From the NCBI GenBank assembly GCA_964527565.1, contig CAZGOY010000001.1, positions 186,001 through 250,000 on the forward strand: a DNA stretch of 64,000 nucleotides. The letters run 5' to 3'. A program made the position numbers and the translations under genes. Below, in pieces: positions 1-7,571 of this stretch (positions are counted from its first letter, which is position 1; each line of letters begins with the position of its first letter). The stretch comes from JAGXQV01 sp964527565. GTDB lineage: Bacteria > Pseudomonadota > Gammaproteobacteria > Burkholderiales > Sulfuricellaceae. The notes under the pieces are model-generated. The model did no database searches. It was not told where the DNA came from and worked only from the letters and a program-made list of their open reading frames with translations.

Positions 1-352
1 CGGCCTTGAGCGGAAAGGAACGGGTGGCGTCGGGCGGGCTGACCCACACCTGCCCGGCGCTGCCGCCTTTTTCCGTGATGCGCACGGGCGGTCCGGCATC
101 GCGGCCATATTGCGGCTGACCGTTGATCCACACGGTGCTTCTGCCGCCGCTGCGCCGCACGTAGCCGTCCAGAGTGAGATTGTCCGGGGTGACGCCACCC
201 TGCGGCGGCGCGCCTTCCGGCATGCCGCTACGTTGCCGCTCGCGGTCGAGCGCGGCGCGTTCCGCCGGGGTGAAAAACAGCTTGCCCAATTCCCGCCCCT
301 GCGCGGCGGGCAGGCACAGCAAGGCGGCGAGAAAAAGCGTCAGCCTGCACAT
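1..352 (-). CDS. Putative secreted protein, partial (C-terminus beyond left edge)
   Basis: Read on the minus strand from an ATG at 352, the frame stays open to the window edge (117 codons visible). It begins with a clear Sec signal peptide (MCRLTLFLAALLCLPAAQG) followed by a charged stretch with the sequence LFFTPAERAALDRER, then Gly/Pro-rich sequence with GGRSTVWINGQPQYG. I have a general impression of such FTPAER-type periplasmic proteins near type IV pilus genes, but I know no assigned function. The pilin genes nearby (3.0-5.2 kb) run the other way and are separated by other genes, so a link is speculative. Confidence 0.6.
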   Translation of the reverse strand, partial: MCRLTLFLAALLCLPAAQGRELGKLFFTPAERAALDRERQRSGMPEGAPPQGGVTPDNLTLDGYVRRSGGRSTVWINGQPQYGRDAGPPVRITEKGGSAGQVWVSPPDATRSFPLKA

Positions 353-388
353 GGCTTGCCTGCGAATAGCGTTCGCCAGGGGCAGTAA

Positions 389-700
389 TCAGTGCGCGTT
401 AAAAACATCTTCGAGCCTTTCGGCATCCAGAATGTTGTCCAGCCAGCATTCCAACTGGTCGCGGCTGGCAGCCTCGATACGCGCGGCGGTTTCTGCCGTG
501 AGCGCGCCGAAACGGCGGGTCAGCAAGCGGCGTAACAAACTGCCGGCTTCTTCCTGCATGCCCAGTTGCATGCCTTGCTGCATGCCTTGCTGCATCCCTT
601 TTTCCCTGCCAATGCGTTCTATGCTGGTGATATAGGGCATTTTTTTCTCCTCTTCGATTTGACTCAGATCGAATGTTTCATAAAAAAACCACCAAGACCC
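389..700 (-). pseudogene. C-terminal relic of an Rpn-family (PD-(D/E)XK) nuclease/transposase
   Basis: The intact tail from an internal ATG at 640 gives 83 residues: MPYITSIERIGREKG, a GMQQGMQQGMQLGMQ repeat, then a helical LLRRLLTRRFGALTAETAARIEAAS segment. This is the classic DUF4351-like C-terminus of Rpn/YhgA-type recombination-promoting nucleases. In the same frame upstream of that ATG the conserved lead-in YETFDLSQIEEEKK is still readable. The frame then runs into the palindromic repeat that starts at 701, so the nuclease catalytic domain is gone. I call it a decayed fragment rather than a gene; a short protein could still be made from 640. Confidence 0.75.
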
Positions 701-775
701 GTAGGAGGGGGCTTGCCCCCGAGCTTTTAGTTTCAGCAGGAAAGGTCAAAATCTCGGGGCCAAGGCCCCTCCTAC
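701..775. repeat. REP/BIME-like inverted repeat, copy 1
   Basis: Two arms face each other: GTAGGAGGGGGCTTGCCCCC plus GAG (701-723), and CTCGGGGCCAAGGCCCC plus TCCTAC (753-775), separated by 29 bases. Each arm is itself nearly palindromic around its centre. A second copy with a perfect 23-base arm match lies at 52742-52820. It sits at the broken end of the Rpn relic and downstream of sqr. The form and repetition fit a REP-type element; no RAYT transposase is present in the window. Confidence 0.75.
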
Positions 776-834
776 AGGGGCTGTCAAAATCCACGGCGTG
801 TCGTAATCGTCGGCACTGTCCGGCGGTGCGAGGG

Positions 835-2103
835 TCATTTCAGCTTCTTGATGCCGAGCACGCCGAGCACGTATTTTTCGTAAATCGGCTCGGTGTTGCC
901 TTTTTTCATTTTGCGCAGGAAGTATTTTTCGAAGGCGATCTTCGCCAGGTGCACCCACTTGCCTTCCTTGAACCAGTTGACGTTGCGCGGCGGGATTTGC
1001 GGCATGGCCACGAAAGCTGCGCCGGTGTCGCCGAAGTCTGCCAGGCAGATGGCGTTCCAGGTGCCTTTCTGGTCCGGCTCGCGACCGTCCAGCACCGCAC
1101 GGATGTTGTGCGCCGTGGCGGTGACCATGGATTCGATCATGTAGCCGGTCTTGGGCGTGCCCGTAGGCACCGGGGTGGCTTCCACCGGAGGGATGGCGAC
1201 GCACACGCCCACCGAGTAAATATTGTTGAATTTCGGGTTGCGCTGGTAGGGGTCGATCAAGATGAAACCGCGCGGGTTGGTCAGCCCCTCGATGCCGAAC
1301 ACCGCGTCGATGCCCTTGAAGGCCGGCAGCATCATGGCGTGTTTGAAAGGCAATTCGTGTTCCTTCTTGAGATTGCCCATGTCGTCATGCTCGGCGACGA
1401 ACATCTTGCCCGCTTCGATTTTGCTTACCTTGGCATTACATATCCACTTGATGTGGCGCTCGCGCAGCACCGATTCCATCATGCCCTTCGAGTCGCCCAC
1501 GCCGCCCAGTCCCAAGTGGCCGATGTAAGGTTCGGCGGTGACGAAGGTCATCGGCACCCGGTCGCGGATCTTGCGCTTCCTGAGATCGGTATCCATGATC
1601 ATGGCGAATTCGTAGGCCGGGCCGTAGCAGGAAGCGCCCTGCACCGCGCCCACCACCACCGGGCCGGGGTCCTGCACGAAAGCGTCCCACGCCTTGCCGG
1701 CTTCCACGGCATGATCGACGTGGCACACGGAATGGCTGTGCTTGCCGGGGCCTGCGCCCTCCACTTCGTCGAAAGCCAGTTTCGGCCCGGTGGCGATCAC
1801 CAGGAAGTCATAATCGATGAAGCGGCCGTCAGCCAGTTCCACCTGGTTCTTTTCCGGGTGCACGCGCTGCGCGGCGGTGGGTACGAAGCCGATGTTCTTG
1901 CGTTCGAAATACGGCGCGATGGGGATGGTGATGTCTTCCTTGGTGCGCCAGTTGACCGCCACCCAAGGGTTGGAAGGAACAAACTGGAAAACCGGGGAAT
2001 CGGATACCACGGTGATCTTGTCTTCGGGACGGGCCTGTTCGCGCATTTCGTAAGCCATCGACATGCCGCCGAGACCTGCCCCCATGATGACGATGTGTGC
2101 CAT
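835..2103 (-). CDS. sqr: Sulfide:quinone oxidoreductase
   Basis: Flavoprotein that oxidises sulfide to zero-valent sulfur and passes electrons to membrane quinone. The 422-residue product starts with an FAD-binding MGAGLGGM motif (residues 7-14) and carries the three cysteines that act in this family at Cys127 (HSVCHVDHA), Cys159 (GASCYGPAYEF) and Cys353 (NAICLADFGD), in the same contexts as I recall for the Acidithiobacillus ferrooxidans enzyme. The C-terminal amphipathic membrane-anchoring stretch (KIAFEKYFLRKMKKG) is present. I chose the ATG at 2103 (MAHIV) because AGGAAAACGAC precedes it; a start 7 codons upstream is possible. A 71-residue gene lies 14 bases upstream and is probably cotranscribed. 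Confidence 0.93.
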   Translation of the reverse strand: MAHIVIMGAGLGGMSMAYEMREQARPEDKITVVSDSPVFQFVPSNPWVAVNWRTKEDITIPIAPYFERKNIGFVPTAAQRVHPEKNQVELADGRFIDYDFLVIATGPKLAFDEVEGAGPGKHSHSVCHVDHAVEAGKAWDAFVQDPGPVVVGAVQGASCYGPAYEFAMIMDTDLRKRKIRDRVPMTFVTAEPYIGHLGLGGVGDSKGMMESVLRERHIKWICNAKVSKIEAGKMFVAEHDDMGNLKKEHELPFKHAMMLPAFKGIDAVFGIEGLTNPRGFILIDPYQRNPKFNNIYSVGVCVAIPPVEATPVPTGTPKTGYMIESMVTATAHNIRAVLDGREPDQKGTWNAICLADFGDTGAAFVAMPQIPPRNVNWFKEGKWVHLAKIAFEKYFLRKMKKGNTEPIYEKYVLGVLGIKKLK

Positions 2104-2117
2104 GTCGTTTTCCTTCC

Positions 2118-2333
2118 TTACCACTTGAAGATGTTTTGCATCGCCTCCAGCCCGTCATCGACGAGCTGGTGCAGTTCGGCGGGATCGTTTTCCTGCTCAT
2201 AGGCCAGCGCCGCATAGGCGGAAAGCGATTTCAGCGCACAAGCGATTTTCGCCACCTCTTCGGCGGTTGCCGCATCCATCTGCACGCCGTCCTGTAGCGT
2301 CCAGTTCTTTTTGTCGGTTTGTTCGAGAGACAT
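2118..2333 (-). CDS. Small acidic protein encoded upstream of sqr, unknown function
   Basis: A 71-residue soluble protein (starts MSLEQTDKKNWTLQDG, ends LEAMQNIFKW), rich in Ala, Glu and Asp and predicted helical, with no signal peptide or membrane segment. The ATG at 2333 follows GAGGAAACCCC, a good ribosome site; a longer reading to 2393 is less likely. Its stop lies 14 bases before the sqr start on the same strand, so the two are likely one transcript. I do not recognise the family. A role in sulfide oxidation is suggested only by position. Confidence 0.7.
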   Translation of the reverse strand: MSLEQTDKKNWTLQDGVQMDAATAEEVAKIACALKSLSAYAALAYEQENDPAELHQLVDDGLEAMQNIFKW

Positions 2334-2389
2334 TGGGGTTTCCTCAGGCAAGCCGGAATTACGTGGCACAAAGGTTAAGACTAAAATCG

Positions 2390-2671
2390 TCACACAGGAT
2401 ATTGTCGCCTTGAATGCATGACGTTGATAATTTCCATTGCGGATGGAGTGATGCGATACACAATCAAATAATTGGGGTGTACAACCAGTTCACGGGTGCC
2501 TGCAACTCTCCCAAGCCGGTATAAATAAGGGTGGAACGGTAATTGCGAAACGGCATGTTCGATTTCCTCCTGCAACTTCAGTGCCGCAAGCGGATTGCGG
2601 TCCCCGATGTAGCCCAGAATTTGATTCAGGTCTTGGCTTGCTGTTTCATCAAGCCAGACGACGTGTTGCAT
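2390..2671 (-). CDS. RelE/ParE-type toxin
   Basis: A 93-residue protein with the RelE/ParE fold signature: an N-terminal strand and helix (VVWLDETASQDLNQILGYI), the central GRVAGTRELVVHPNYLIVYR strands and the C-terminal INVMHSRRQYP. The VxGTRELVVHPNYLIVY block is typical of ParE-like plasmid-stabilisation toxins. Whether it hits gyrase (ParE) or ribosome-bound mRNA (RelE) cannot be read from sequence. Its start overlaps the end of the antitoxin gene by 23 bases, so the two are translationally coupled. It may act only as an addiction module here. Confidence 0.85.
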   Translation of the reverse strand: MQHVVWLDETASQDLNQILGYIGDRNPLAALKLQEEIEHAVSQLPFHPYLYRLGRVAGTRELVVHPNYLIVYRITPSAMEIINVMHSRRQYPV

Positions 2672-2861
2672 TTTTCAGAATGCTCGCCTCAATGCGGGCA
2701 CGAGCCTTGGACATGACTTCATCGTGGGGAATGCGCCGGGATTCCGGAGTGTCGGCCAATTGCAACGAGCGTTCCACCTTGGCGCGAAACCAGCGGTCAT
2801 AGGCTTCAGCTTCCTCGGTGGTGGCAAACTCGGATTCAATGGGGGAAAGGACAGCGTTCAT
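2649..2861 (-). CDS. Antitoxin of the RelE/ParE pair
   Basis: A 70-residue protein (from MNAVLSPIESEF) with an N-terminal charged region, YDRWFRAKVERSL and a C-terminal IPHDEVMSKARARIEASIL, the usual arrangement of antitoxins paired with ParE-like toxins. The gene precedes and overlaps the toxin gene, the usual antitoxin-first order. Start choice is uncertain: ATGs at 2897, 2870 and 2861 are all in frame and none has a strong ribosome site; the one at 2861 gives the length usual for the family. Confidence 0.75.
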   Translation of the reverse strand: MNAVLSPIESEFATTEEAEAYDRWFRAKVERSLQLADTPESRRIPHDEVMSKARARIEASILKNATRRLA

Positions 2862-3000
2862 GCGTTGCATTCTAGGTGAGGAAGCAGTATCTAGCAATAT
2901 TGCTTATGTAGGCAATCTGCTTGCCGCTTTCGCCCTTGTGCCGCAAAATCCCGACAAAGTTTTTGACACAATCTACCGATATGGCTTTATCGTGCCTCCT

Positions 3001-3477
3001 ATGAAAAGAATATCCGTGCCAACCCGACGCACACAACATGGCTTTACCCTGGTGGAGGTGGTTGCCGTCATGGTGATTACGGTGACGCTGGCCGCCTGGG
3101 TCATGCCGAAGATGGACAGGGCGGGTGACATCGGTACGGGGTCGGCGGCCAATCGGCTGGTGGCGGCGTTGCAATATGCGCAGGTGCTGGCGCAGAGGCA
3201 AGGGGTGGAGACAAAGGTAGAGATTACGCCAGCCCAGATTAAGGTGACCCAGAGCGGCACTCCTGTCAAACTTTCTGCGGATGATTATGTTTTCGAGCTT
3301 GACCGTGAAATTCAGATCACGGGTTGTACGAGTAGTATTGTTTATAAAGCGGACAGTACATTGACAGTTGATGGCGCCCCCATGCCTGCCGTCGGCAAGA
3401 CGTGCCTGGTTAATAACGGCGAAACACGTTTCACCGTCAAGATCGAGCCCACGGGTTATGCCTACCTTGTTACCTGA
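3001..3477 (+). CDS. mshC: GspH/FimT-like prepilin, MSHA-type minor pilin (MshC-like)
   Basis: 158 residues. A short positively charged leader ends at QHG|FTLVEVVAVMVITVTLAA, a type III prepilin peptidase site with Glu at +5 and a hydrophobic helix, followed by the helical spine and a soluble domain with two cysteines near the C-terminus (GCTSS, KTCLVN). First of four consecutive pilin-like genes with overlapping or touching ends, in the order expected for mshC-mshD-mshO-mshP. The ATG at 3001 is chosen because it places the leader peptide correctly; the frame extends further upstream without meaning. The mshC name is by order and type, not by alignment. Confidence 0.75.
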   Translation: MKRISVPTRRTQHGFTLVEVVAVMVITVTLAAWVMPKMDRAGDIGTGSAANRLVAALQYAQVLAQRQGVETKVEITPAQIKVTQSGTPVKLSADDYVFELDREIQITGCTSSIVYKADSTLTVDGAPMPAVGKTCLVNNGETRFTVKIEPTGYAYLVT

Positions 3478-3859
3478 TAACCCCAAAGCCCAGCGCGGCT
3501 TTTCCATCGTCGAAGTCATTACGGCGATTGTCGTCATCGCGGTGCTGGTCACCGGGTTTCTCTCGGCATTCTCCTCGGTATTGAAGAGCAGCGTTTCGCC
3601 GTTGCAACTGGCGGTCATGGAAGACCTCGCCGCCAGCGAGATGGATAGGTTGCTTTCCGGGCCGTATCTGTCGGCGGTGGCGGCTTCCAGCACCGCGCCA
3701 GCAATTTTCAATGTTGACGGCACCACGTATCGCGCAGTTTTTGCTAGTAATAGTTATGTCGTTTCCACTATTTCCGCAATGCATGTTGCTGTTACGATCA
3801 GTACAGATATTTGTGTAAGCTGCGTTTCCTTGGCCGGAGACACCTTCCATGTCCAGTAA
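3458..3859 (+). CDS. mshD: PilV/MshD-like minor prepilin
   Basis: 133 residues starting MPTLLPDNPKAQRG|FSIVEVITAIVVIAVL, again a type IV prepilin leader cut after Gly with Glu at +5. After the helix (AFSSVLKSSVSPLQLAVMEDLAASEM, typical of PilV/MshD proteins) comes a small beta-rich domain ending with VCVSC-like cysteine spacing (ICVSCVSLAGDTFHV). It overlaps the gene before it by 20 bases and the next by 11, so translation is coupled. Predicted to be a minor subunit that primes or caps the pilus. Confidence 0.75.
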   Translation: MPTLLPDNPKAQRGFSIVEVITAIVVIAVLVTGFLSAFSSVLKSSVSPLQLAVMEDLAASEMDRLLSGPYLSAVAASSTAPAIFNVDGTTYRAVFASNSYVVSTISAMHVAVTISTDICVSCVSLAGDTFHVQ

Positions 3860-4661
3860 GCGCCTGCTCCCAAACGGCTTCACCCTGATGGAAATGGTGG
3901 TGACCATCGTGCTGTTCGGGGTGATTGCTGCCGTCGGCAGCCAGTTGATAAGCAAGCTGGTGCCTTCCTATCTGCTCAGTGCACAGGCGCAGCAGTCGCT
4001 TTCGCCCAGGGAAGCAGCGTTGTGGCGCTTGAGCGAGGATTTTCGGCGGGCGTTGGTGGTGGGAACGGCGCAACAACCCCTCTCTTCTAACTGCATGATG
4101 AGTATGGTGGTTGCCAGTGGGGTGACCGGCAATGATGTGGTCAGCCATGTAGTGGCGTATTGGTGGGATGGCGAAAATCTGAGAATGTCCAACACAGCGG
4201 TGAGCGGTATATTGCTCAATGGGGTGCAGGGGAAATTGGTAGGTGGATGCCCGTTCATTTACACTCCGACCGGCTGCAAAGGACGTATGTGTTTGAATGT
4301 GGTTTTCGATTACCCCGATCCCGATAAGACTGATGTCCATATTCCGGTTTCAGCAACGTTATATAGCTACGTTAACGGGCCTTACGTTAGCAGTATTTCC
4401 CCGGTTTCCGGCCTGGCGGACGGTAACAATATCGCGGTTTCAATTAACGGATTTTTTCCAGTGGCGACTGGCGGGTGGCGACAAATCGATGTTATTTCAG
4501 GCGCCAGCGTGCTTTTTTCCAGAACTCCTGATATTACGAGCACCAACTCTGTATTGAATACTACCTTTTCAAATTCGCAGTCCGGGGTTGTCGATGTAAA
4601 AGTCACAACAGTGGAAGGCTGGAGTCTGCTCAAACAGGCGTTTACCTTTGTTTCGCAATAA
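3849..4661 (+). CDS. mshO: PilW/MshO-like minor prepilin with C-terminal TIG-like domain
   Basis: 270 residues. The N-terminus MSSKRLLPNG|FTLMEMVVTIVLFGVIAA is a prepilin leader; SPREAALWRLSEDFRRAL matches the spine region of PilW/MshO proteins. From about residue 174 the sequence changes to PYVSSISPVSGLADGNNIAV and ends VVDVKVTTVEG...FTFVS, the pattern of an IPT/TIG immunoglobulin-like domain. A TIG domain on a minor pilin would extend an adhesive or stabilising module from the pilus tip; that role is inference. Overlaps the gene before it by 11 bases. Confidence 0.75.
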   Translation: MSSKRLLPNGFTLMEMVVTIVLFGVIAAVGSQLISKLVPSYLLSAQAQQSLSPREAALWRLSEDFRRALVVGTAQQPLSSNCMMSMVVASGVTGNDVVSHVVAYWWDGENLRMSNTAVSGILLNGVQGKLVGGCPFIYTPTGCKGRMCLNVVFDYPDPDKTDVHIPVSATLYSYVNGPYVSSISPVSGLADGNNIAVSINGFFPVATGGWRQIDVISGASVLFSRTPDITSTNSVLNTTFSNSQSGVVDVKVTTVEGWSLLKQAFTFVSQ

Positions 4662-4665
4662 GTTT

Positions 4666-5154
4666 ATGGCAAATTTTTTCCGACAAACCGGCGCCTTCAT
4701 CCTTGCCACCGTTGTTTTCATGATGGTGGCGGGGAGCGTCATGCTCTACGCCATGACCAATTTTTCCGTGGTAACCAGCGCCACCACCAGCGTGACGCAC
4801 AACGGCAACATGGCGCTGACGGCGGTGCAGAGCGGGTTGAAGTACTGCGTGGCGCAGCTTGGGAGCGGGGACTGTACATCCAACCCCCTTATCACGGGCG
4901 TATCTTCACCGGGCTTCATGCCCTGTAAAATCAAAATAGCAGTTGAGGGGGTGGGTGACAGCGACCCAAGTGATGGAAAATGTGACAGCACTGCACCATC
5001 AATCTGCACCATCACCAGCACTGCCTGTTGTCCGAGTTCAACAGACGCCTTGCGTGGCGCCAAGTCTTTAAAAATCGATGTGCAGAAAACCACAGGCGGT
5101 TACCAGATGATCCCCGCATCCAGGCAGGTAGTGACGCCAGTTGCTTGCCCATAA
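4666..5154 (+). CDS. mshP: MshP-like pilus biogenesis protein
   Basis: 162 residues from MANFFRQTGAFILATVVFMMVAG. It has a short leader, one N-terminal membrane helix and a cysteine-rich soluble part (six or more Cys: YCVAQ, DCTSN, PCKIK, CTITSTACC), like MshP/PilX-type accessory pseudopilins, though the cleavage motif is weak (TGAFILATV, no Glu at +5). Last gene of the pilin cluster. I prefer the ATG at 4666 to the in-frame TTG at 4648, which would overlap the previous gene. No mshQ-like adhesin follows; the next gene is ilvA on the other strand. Confidence 0.65.
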   Translation: MANFFRQTGAFILATVVFMMVAGSVMLYAMTNFSVVTSATTSVTHNGNMALTAVQSGLKYCVAQLGSGDCTSNPLITGVSSPGFMPCKIKIAVEGVGDSDPSDGKCDSTAPSICTITSTACCPSSTDALRGAKSLKIDVQKTTGGYQMIPASRQVVTPVACP

Positions 5155-5173
5155 TGCCCAGTTACATCTACCC

Positions 5174-6685
5174 TCACGCCAGAAACAAGCGATACGCCGG
5201 GTTCCCGCTTTCGTCCCAATACGGATAGCCCAGTTTGTCGAGGAAGCCCTGGAAGGCCGGGAGTTCGCCGGGCGGCACTTGCACGCCGACCAGCACGCGG
5301 CCGTAATCCGCGCCGTGGTTGCGGTAGTGGAACAGGCTGATGTTCCAGTTCTGGCTCATGCTGTCGAGGAAGTTCATCAGCGCGCCGGGGCGCTCGGGAA
5401 ATTCGAAGCGGAACAGCACTTCGTTTTCCACCTGCGGGGCGTGGCCGCCGACCATGTGGCGCACGTGCAGCTTGGCCATTTCGTTGCCGCTCATGTCGAG
5501 CGGGTTCAGGCCCTTGCGTTCCAGGGCGGCGAGCAGCTTGTCGATCTCGGCACGGTTTTGCACCTGGATGCCGGCGAAGACGTGCGCCTGTTTCGCGTCC
5601 GAATAGCGGTAGTTGAATTCGGTAATGCTGCGCTTGCCCAGCAGGGCGCAGAAGGTTTTGAAGCTGCCGGGTTTCTCGGGGATGGTGACGGCGAGGATGG
5701 CCTCGCGCTGCTCGCCCAGCTCGGAGCGTTCGGCGACGAAGCGCAGGCGGTCGAAATTCATGTTGGCGCCGGAGGCGATGGCGGCCAGCGTCTTGCCCTT
5801 GAGCTTTTCGCGCGCGGCATACGCCTTGGCGCCCGCCACGCCCAGCGCGCCGGCGGGTTCGAGGATGCTGCGGGTATCCTCGAAGACATCCTTGATGGCG
5901 GCGCAGATGGCGTCGGTGTTGACCAGGATGACTTCATCGACCAGGTCGCGGCAAATACGGAAGGTTTCCTCGCCTACCTGCTTGACCGCCACGCCGTCGG
6001 CGAAGATGCCGACCTGATGCAGGGTCACGCGCTCGTCCTTGTTGAGCGACTGGTACATGGCGTCGGCATCCACCGGCTCGACGCCGATGACCAGGGTTTC
6101 CGGCTTGAGGCGCTTGATGTAGGCGGCGATGCCGGCGATCAGGCCGCCGCCGCCCACCGGGACGAAAACGGCGTAAATCGGCTCGCTGTGCTGGCGCAGC
6201 ATTTCCATGGCAATGGTGCCCTGGCCGGCGATGACGTCGGGGTCGTCGTAGGGATGGACGAAGGTGAGCTTTTTCTCCTTCACCAGCTCGATGGCGCGCA
6301 GGTAGGCGTCACTGTAGGAGTCGCCGTGCAACACCACCGTGGCGCCGCGTGCGGCGACTGCGTCGATCTTGATTTGCGGTGTGGTGACGGGCATCACGAT
6401 GGTCGCTTCGCAACCCAGTTTTTGCGCCGCCAGCGCCACGCCCTGGGCATGGTTGCCGGCGCTGGCGGCGATGACGCCGCGCTTCAATACGGCTTTCGGC
6501 AGTTGCGCCATCTTGTTGTAGGCGCCGCGCAGCTTGAAGGAAAACACCGGCTGCATGTCCTCGCGTTTCAGGAGCAGGGTGTTGTTGATACGCCGCGACA
6601 GGTTGGGCGCAGCTTCCAGCGGGGTTTCCACGGCCACGTCGTAAACGCGGGCGGTGAGGATTTTTTCCAGATAATCGGTCGGCAT
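5174..6685 (-). CDS. ilvA: Threonine ammonia-lyase, biosynthetic
   Basis: PLP enzyme that converts threonine to 2-oxobutanoate, the first committed step of isoleucine synthesis. 503 residues, the usual length of the biosynthetic form. The PLP lysine lies in FSFKLRGAYNKMAQL, the Gly-rich phosphate loop in VPVGGGGLIAGIAAY, and the C-terminal third holds the two ACT-like regulatory repeats (KPGSFKTFCALLG and RPGALMNFLDSMS), so isoleucine feedback is expected. Start at 6685 (MPTDYLEKI) fits family length; the frame extends 42 codons upstream. Stands alone, divergent from rpiA. Confidence 0.95.
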   Translation of the reverse strand: MPTDYLEKILTARVYDVAVETPLEAAPNLSRRINNTLLLKREDMQPVFSFKLRGAYNKMAQLPKAVLKRGVIAASAGNHAQGVALAAQKLGCEATIVMPVTTPQIKIDAVAARGATVVLHGDSYSDAYLRAIELVKEKKLTFVHPYDDPDVIAGQGTIAMEMLRQHSEPIYAVFVPVGGGGLIAGIAAYIKRLKPETLVIGVEPVDADAMYQSLNKDERVTLHQVGIFADGVAVKQVGEETFRICRDLVDEVILVNTDAICAAIKDVFEDTRSILEPAGALGVAGAKAYAAREKLKGKTLAAIASGANMNFDRLRFVAERSELGEQREAILAVTIPEKPGSFKTFCALLGKRSITEFNYRYSDAKQAHVFAGIQVQNRAEIDKLLAALERKGLNPLDMSGNEMAKLHVRHMVGGHAPQVENEVLFRFEFPERPGALMNFLDSMSQNWNISLFHYRNHGADYGRVLVGVQVPPGELPAFQGFLDKLGYPYWDESGNPAYRLFLA

Positions 6686-6822
6686 GGCGGCGTCAAAGGT
6701 TTTTGCGAACAGCTTCAAAGGGTAGCAGGAATTGCGCCAAACCCGAAGCGCGCCATTCCGTAATCCGCCGATTCCTGCAATAATCGCCACTACATGACAA
6801 AACAATGCCACGGGGTGAGGAA

Positions 6823-7479
6823 ATGACGCAAGACGAACTGAAACAGGCGACGGCGCGCGCCGCCATCGAGCACGTGCCGAGCGGCATTATCGGTGTGGGC
6901 ACCGGCTCCACCGCCAACTTCTTCATCGACGAGTTGGCGAAGATCAAGCACAAGATTGACGGTGCCGTAGCCAGCTCCGAGGCGACGGCGCAACGCCTGA
7001 AGCAGCACGGCATCGAGGTGCTCGATCTCAACGAGGCGGGCGAACTGGCCGTCTATGTGGATGGCGCCGACGAAATTACCGCGCACATGCATATGATCAA
7101 GGGCGGCGGCGGCGCGCTGACGCGCGAGAAGATCGTCGCTGCGTGCAGCCGCAAATTCGTGTGCATCGCCGACGCTTCCAAGCTGGTCGGCATGCTGGGC
7201 AAGTTTCCGCTGCCGGTGGAGGTGATTCCCATGGCGCGCAGCTACGTGGCGCGCCAGTTGACGGCGCTGGGCGGCCAGCCGGTGTTGCGCCAGGGCTTTG
7301 CCACGGATAACGGCAACGTGATTCTCGACGTGCACGGTTTGCAGATCATGAACCCGGTGGAGCTGGAAGCCCGCATCAACGCGATTGTCGGCGTGGTCAC
7401 CAACGGACTGTTCGCCGCGCGTCCCGCCGATGTGCTGCTGCTCGGCGCCGAGGATGGCGTGAAAACGCTGACCGCGTAG
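6823..7479 (+). CDS. rpiA: Ribose-5-phosphate isomerase A
   Basis: Interconverts ribose 5-phosphate and ribulose 5-phosphate in the pentose phosphate pathway. 218 residues, matching the E. coli enzyme. Motifs: GIIGVGTGSTANFFI substrate loop, ASSEATAQRLKQHGI, the catalytic DGADEI and the KGGGGALTREKI loop. The start at 6823 (MTQDELKQ) follows GGGGTGAGG; an ATG six codons earlier is in frame. phoU follows 92 bases later and is probably separately controlled (see the PhoB-like site). Confidence 0.95.
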   Translation: MTQDELKQATARAAIEHVPSGIIGVGTGSTANFFIDELAKIKHKIDGAVASSEATAQRLKQHGIEVLDLNEAGELAVYVDGADEITAHMHMIKGGGGALTREKIVAACSRKFVCIADASKLVGMLGKFPLPVEVIPMARSYVARQLTALGGQPVLRQGFATDNGNVILDVHGLQIMNPVELEARINAIVGVVTNGLFAARPADVLLLGAEDGVKTLTA

Positions 7480-7502
7480 CATAGCAGGGGCGCAATAGGT
7501 GA

Positions 7503-7520
7503 CTGCCACAAAACGGTCAC
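7503..7520 (+). promoter_or_regulatory. Candidate PhoB box upstream of phoU
   Basis: The 18 bases CTGCCACAAAACGGTCAC resemble the two direct 7-base half-sites of the Pho box (CTGTCAT, 4 bases, CTGTCAC): about 14 of 18 positions agree, with both CTG/GTCAC ends kept. It lies 52 bases before the phoU start, in the 92-base gap after rpiA. phoU is a classic Pho regulon gene. The match is by eye only. Confidence 0.4.
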
Positions 7521-7571
7521 ATGGCGAAGCTACCATTCGCCATTTTCAGGGATTTTTTGGGAGCGTGAAAA

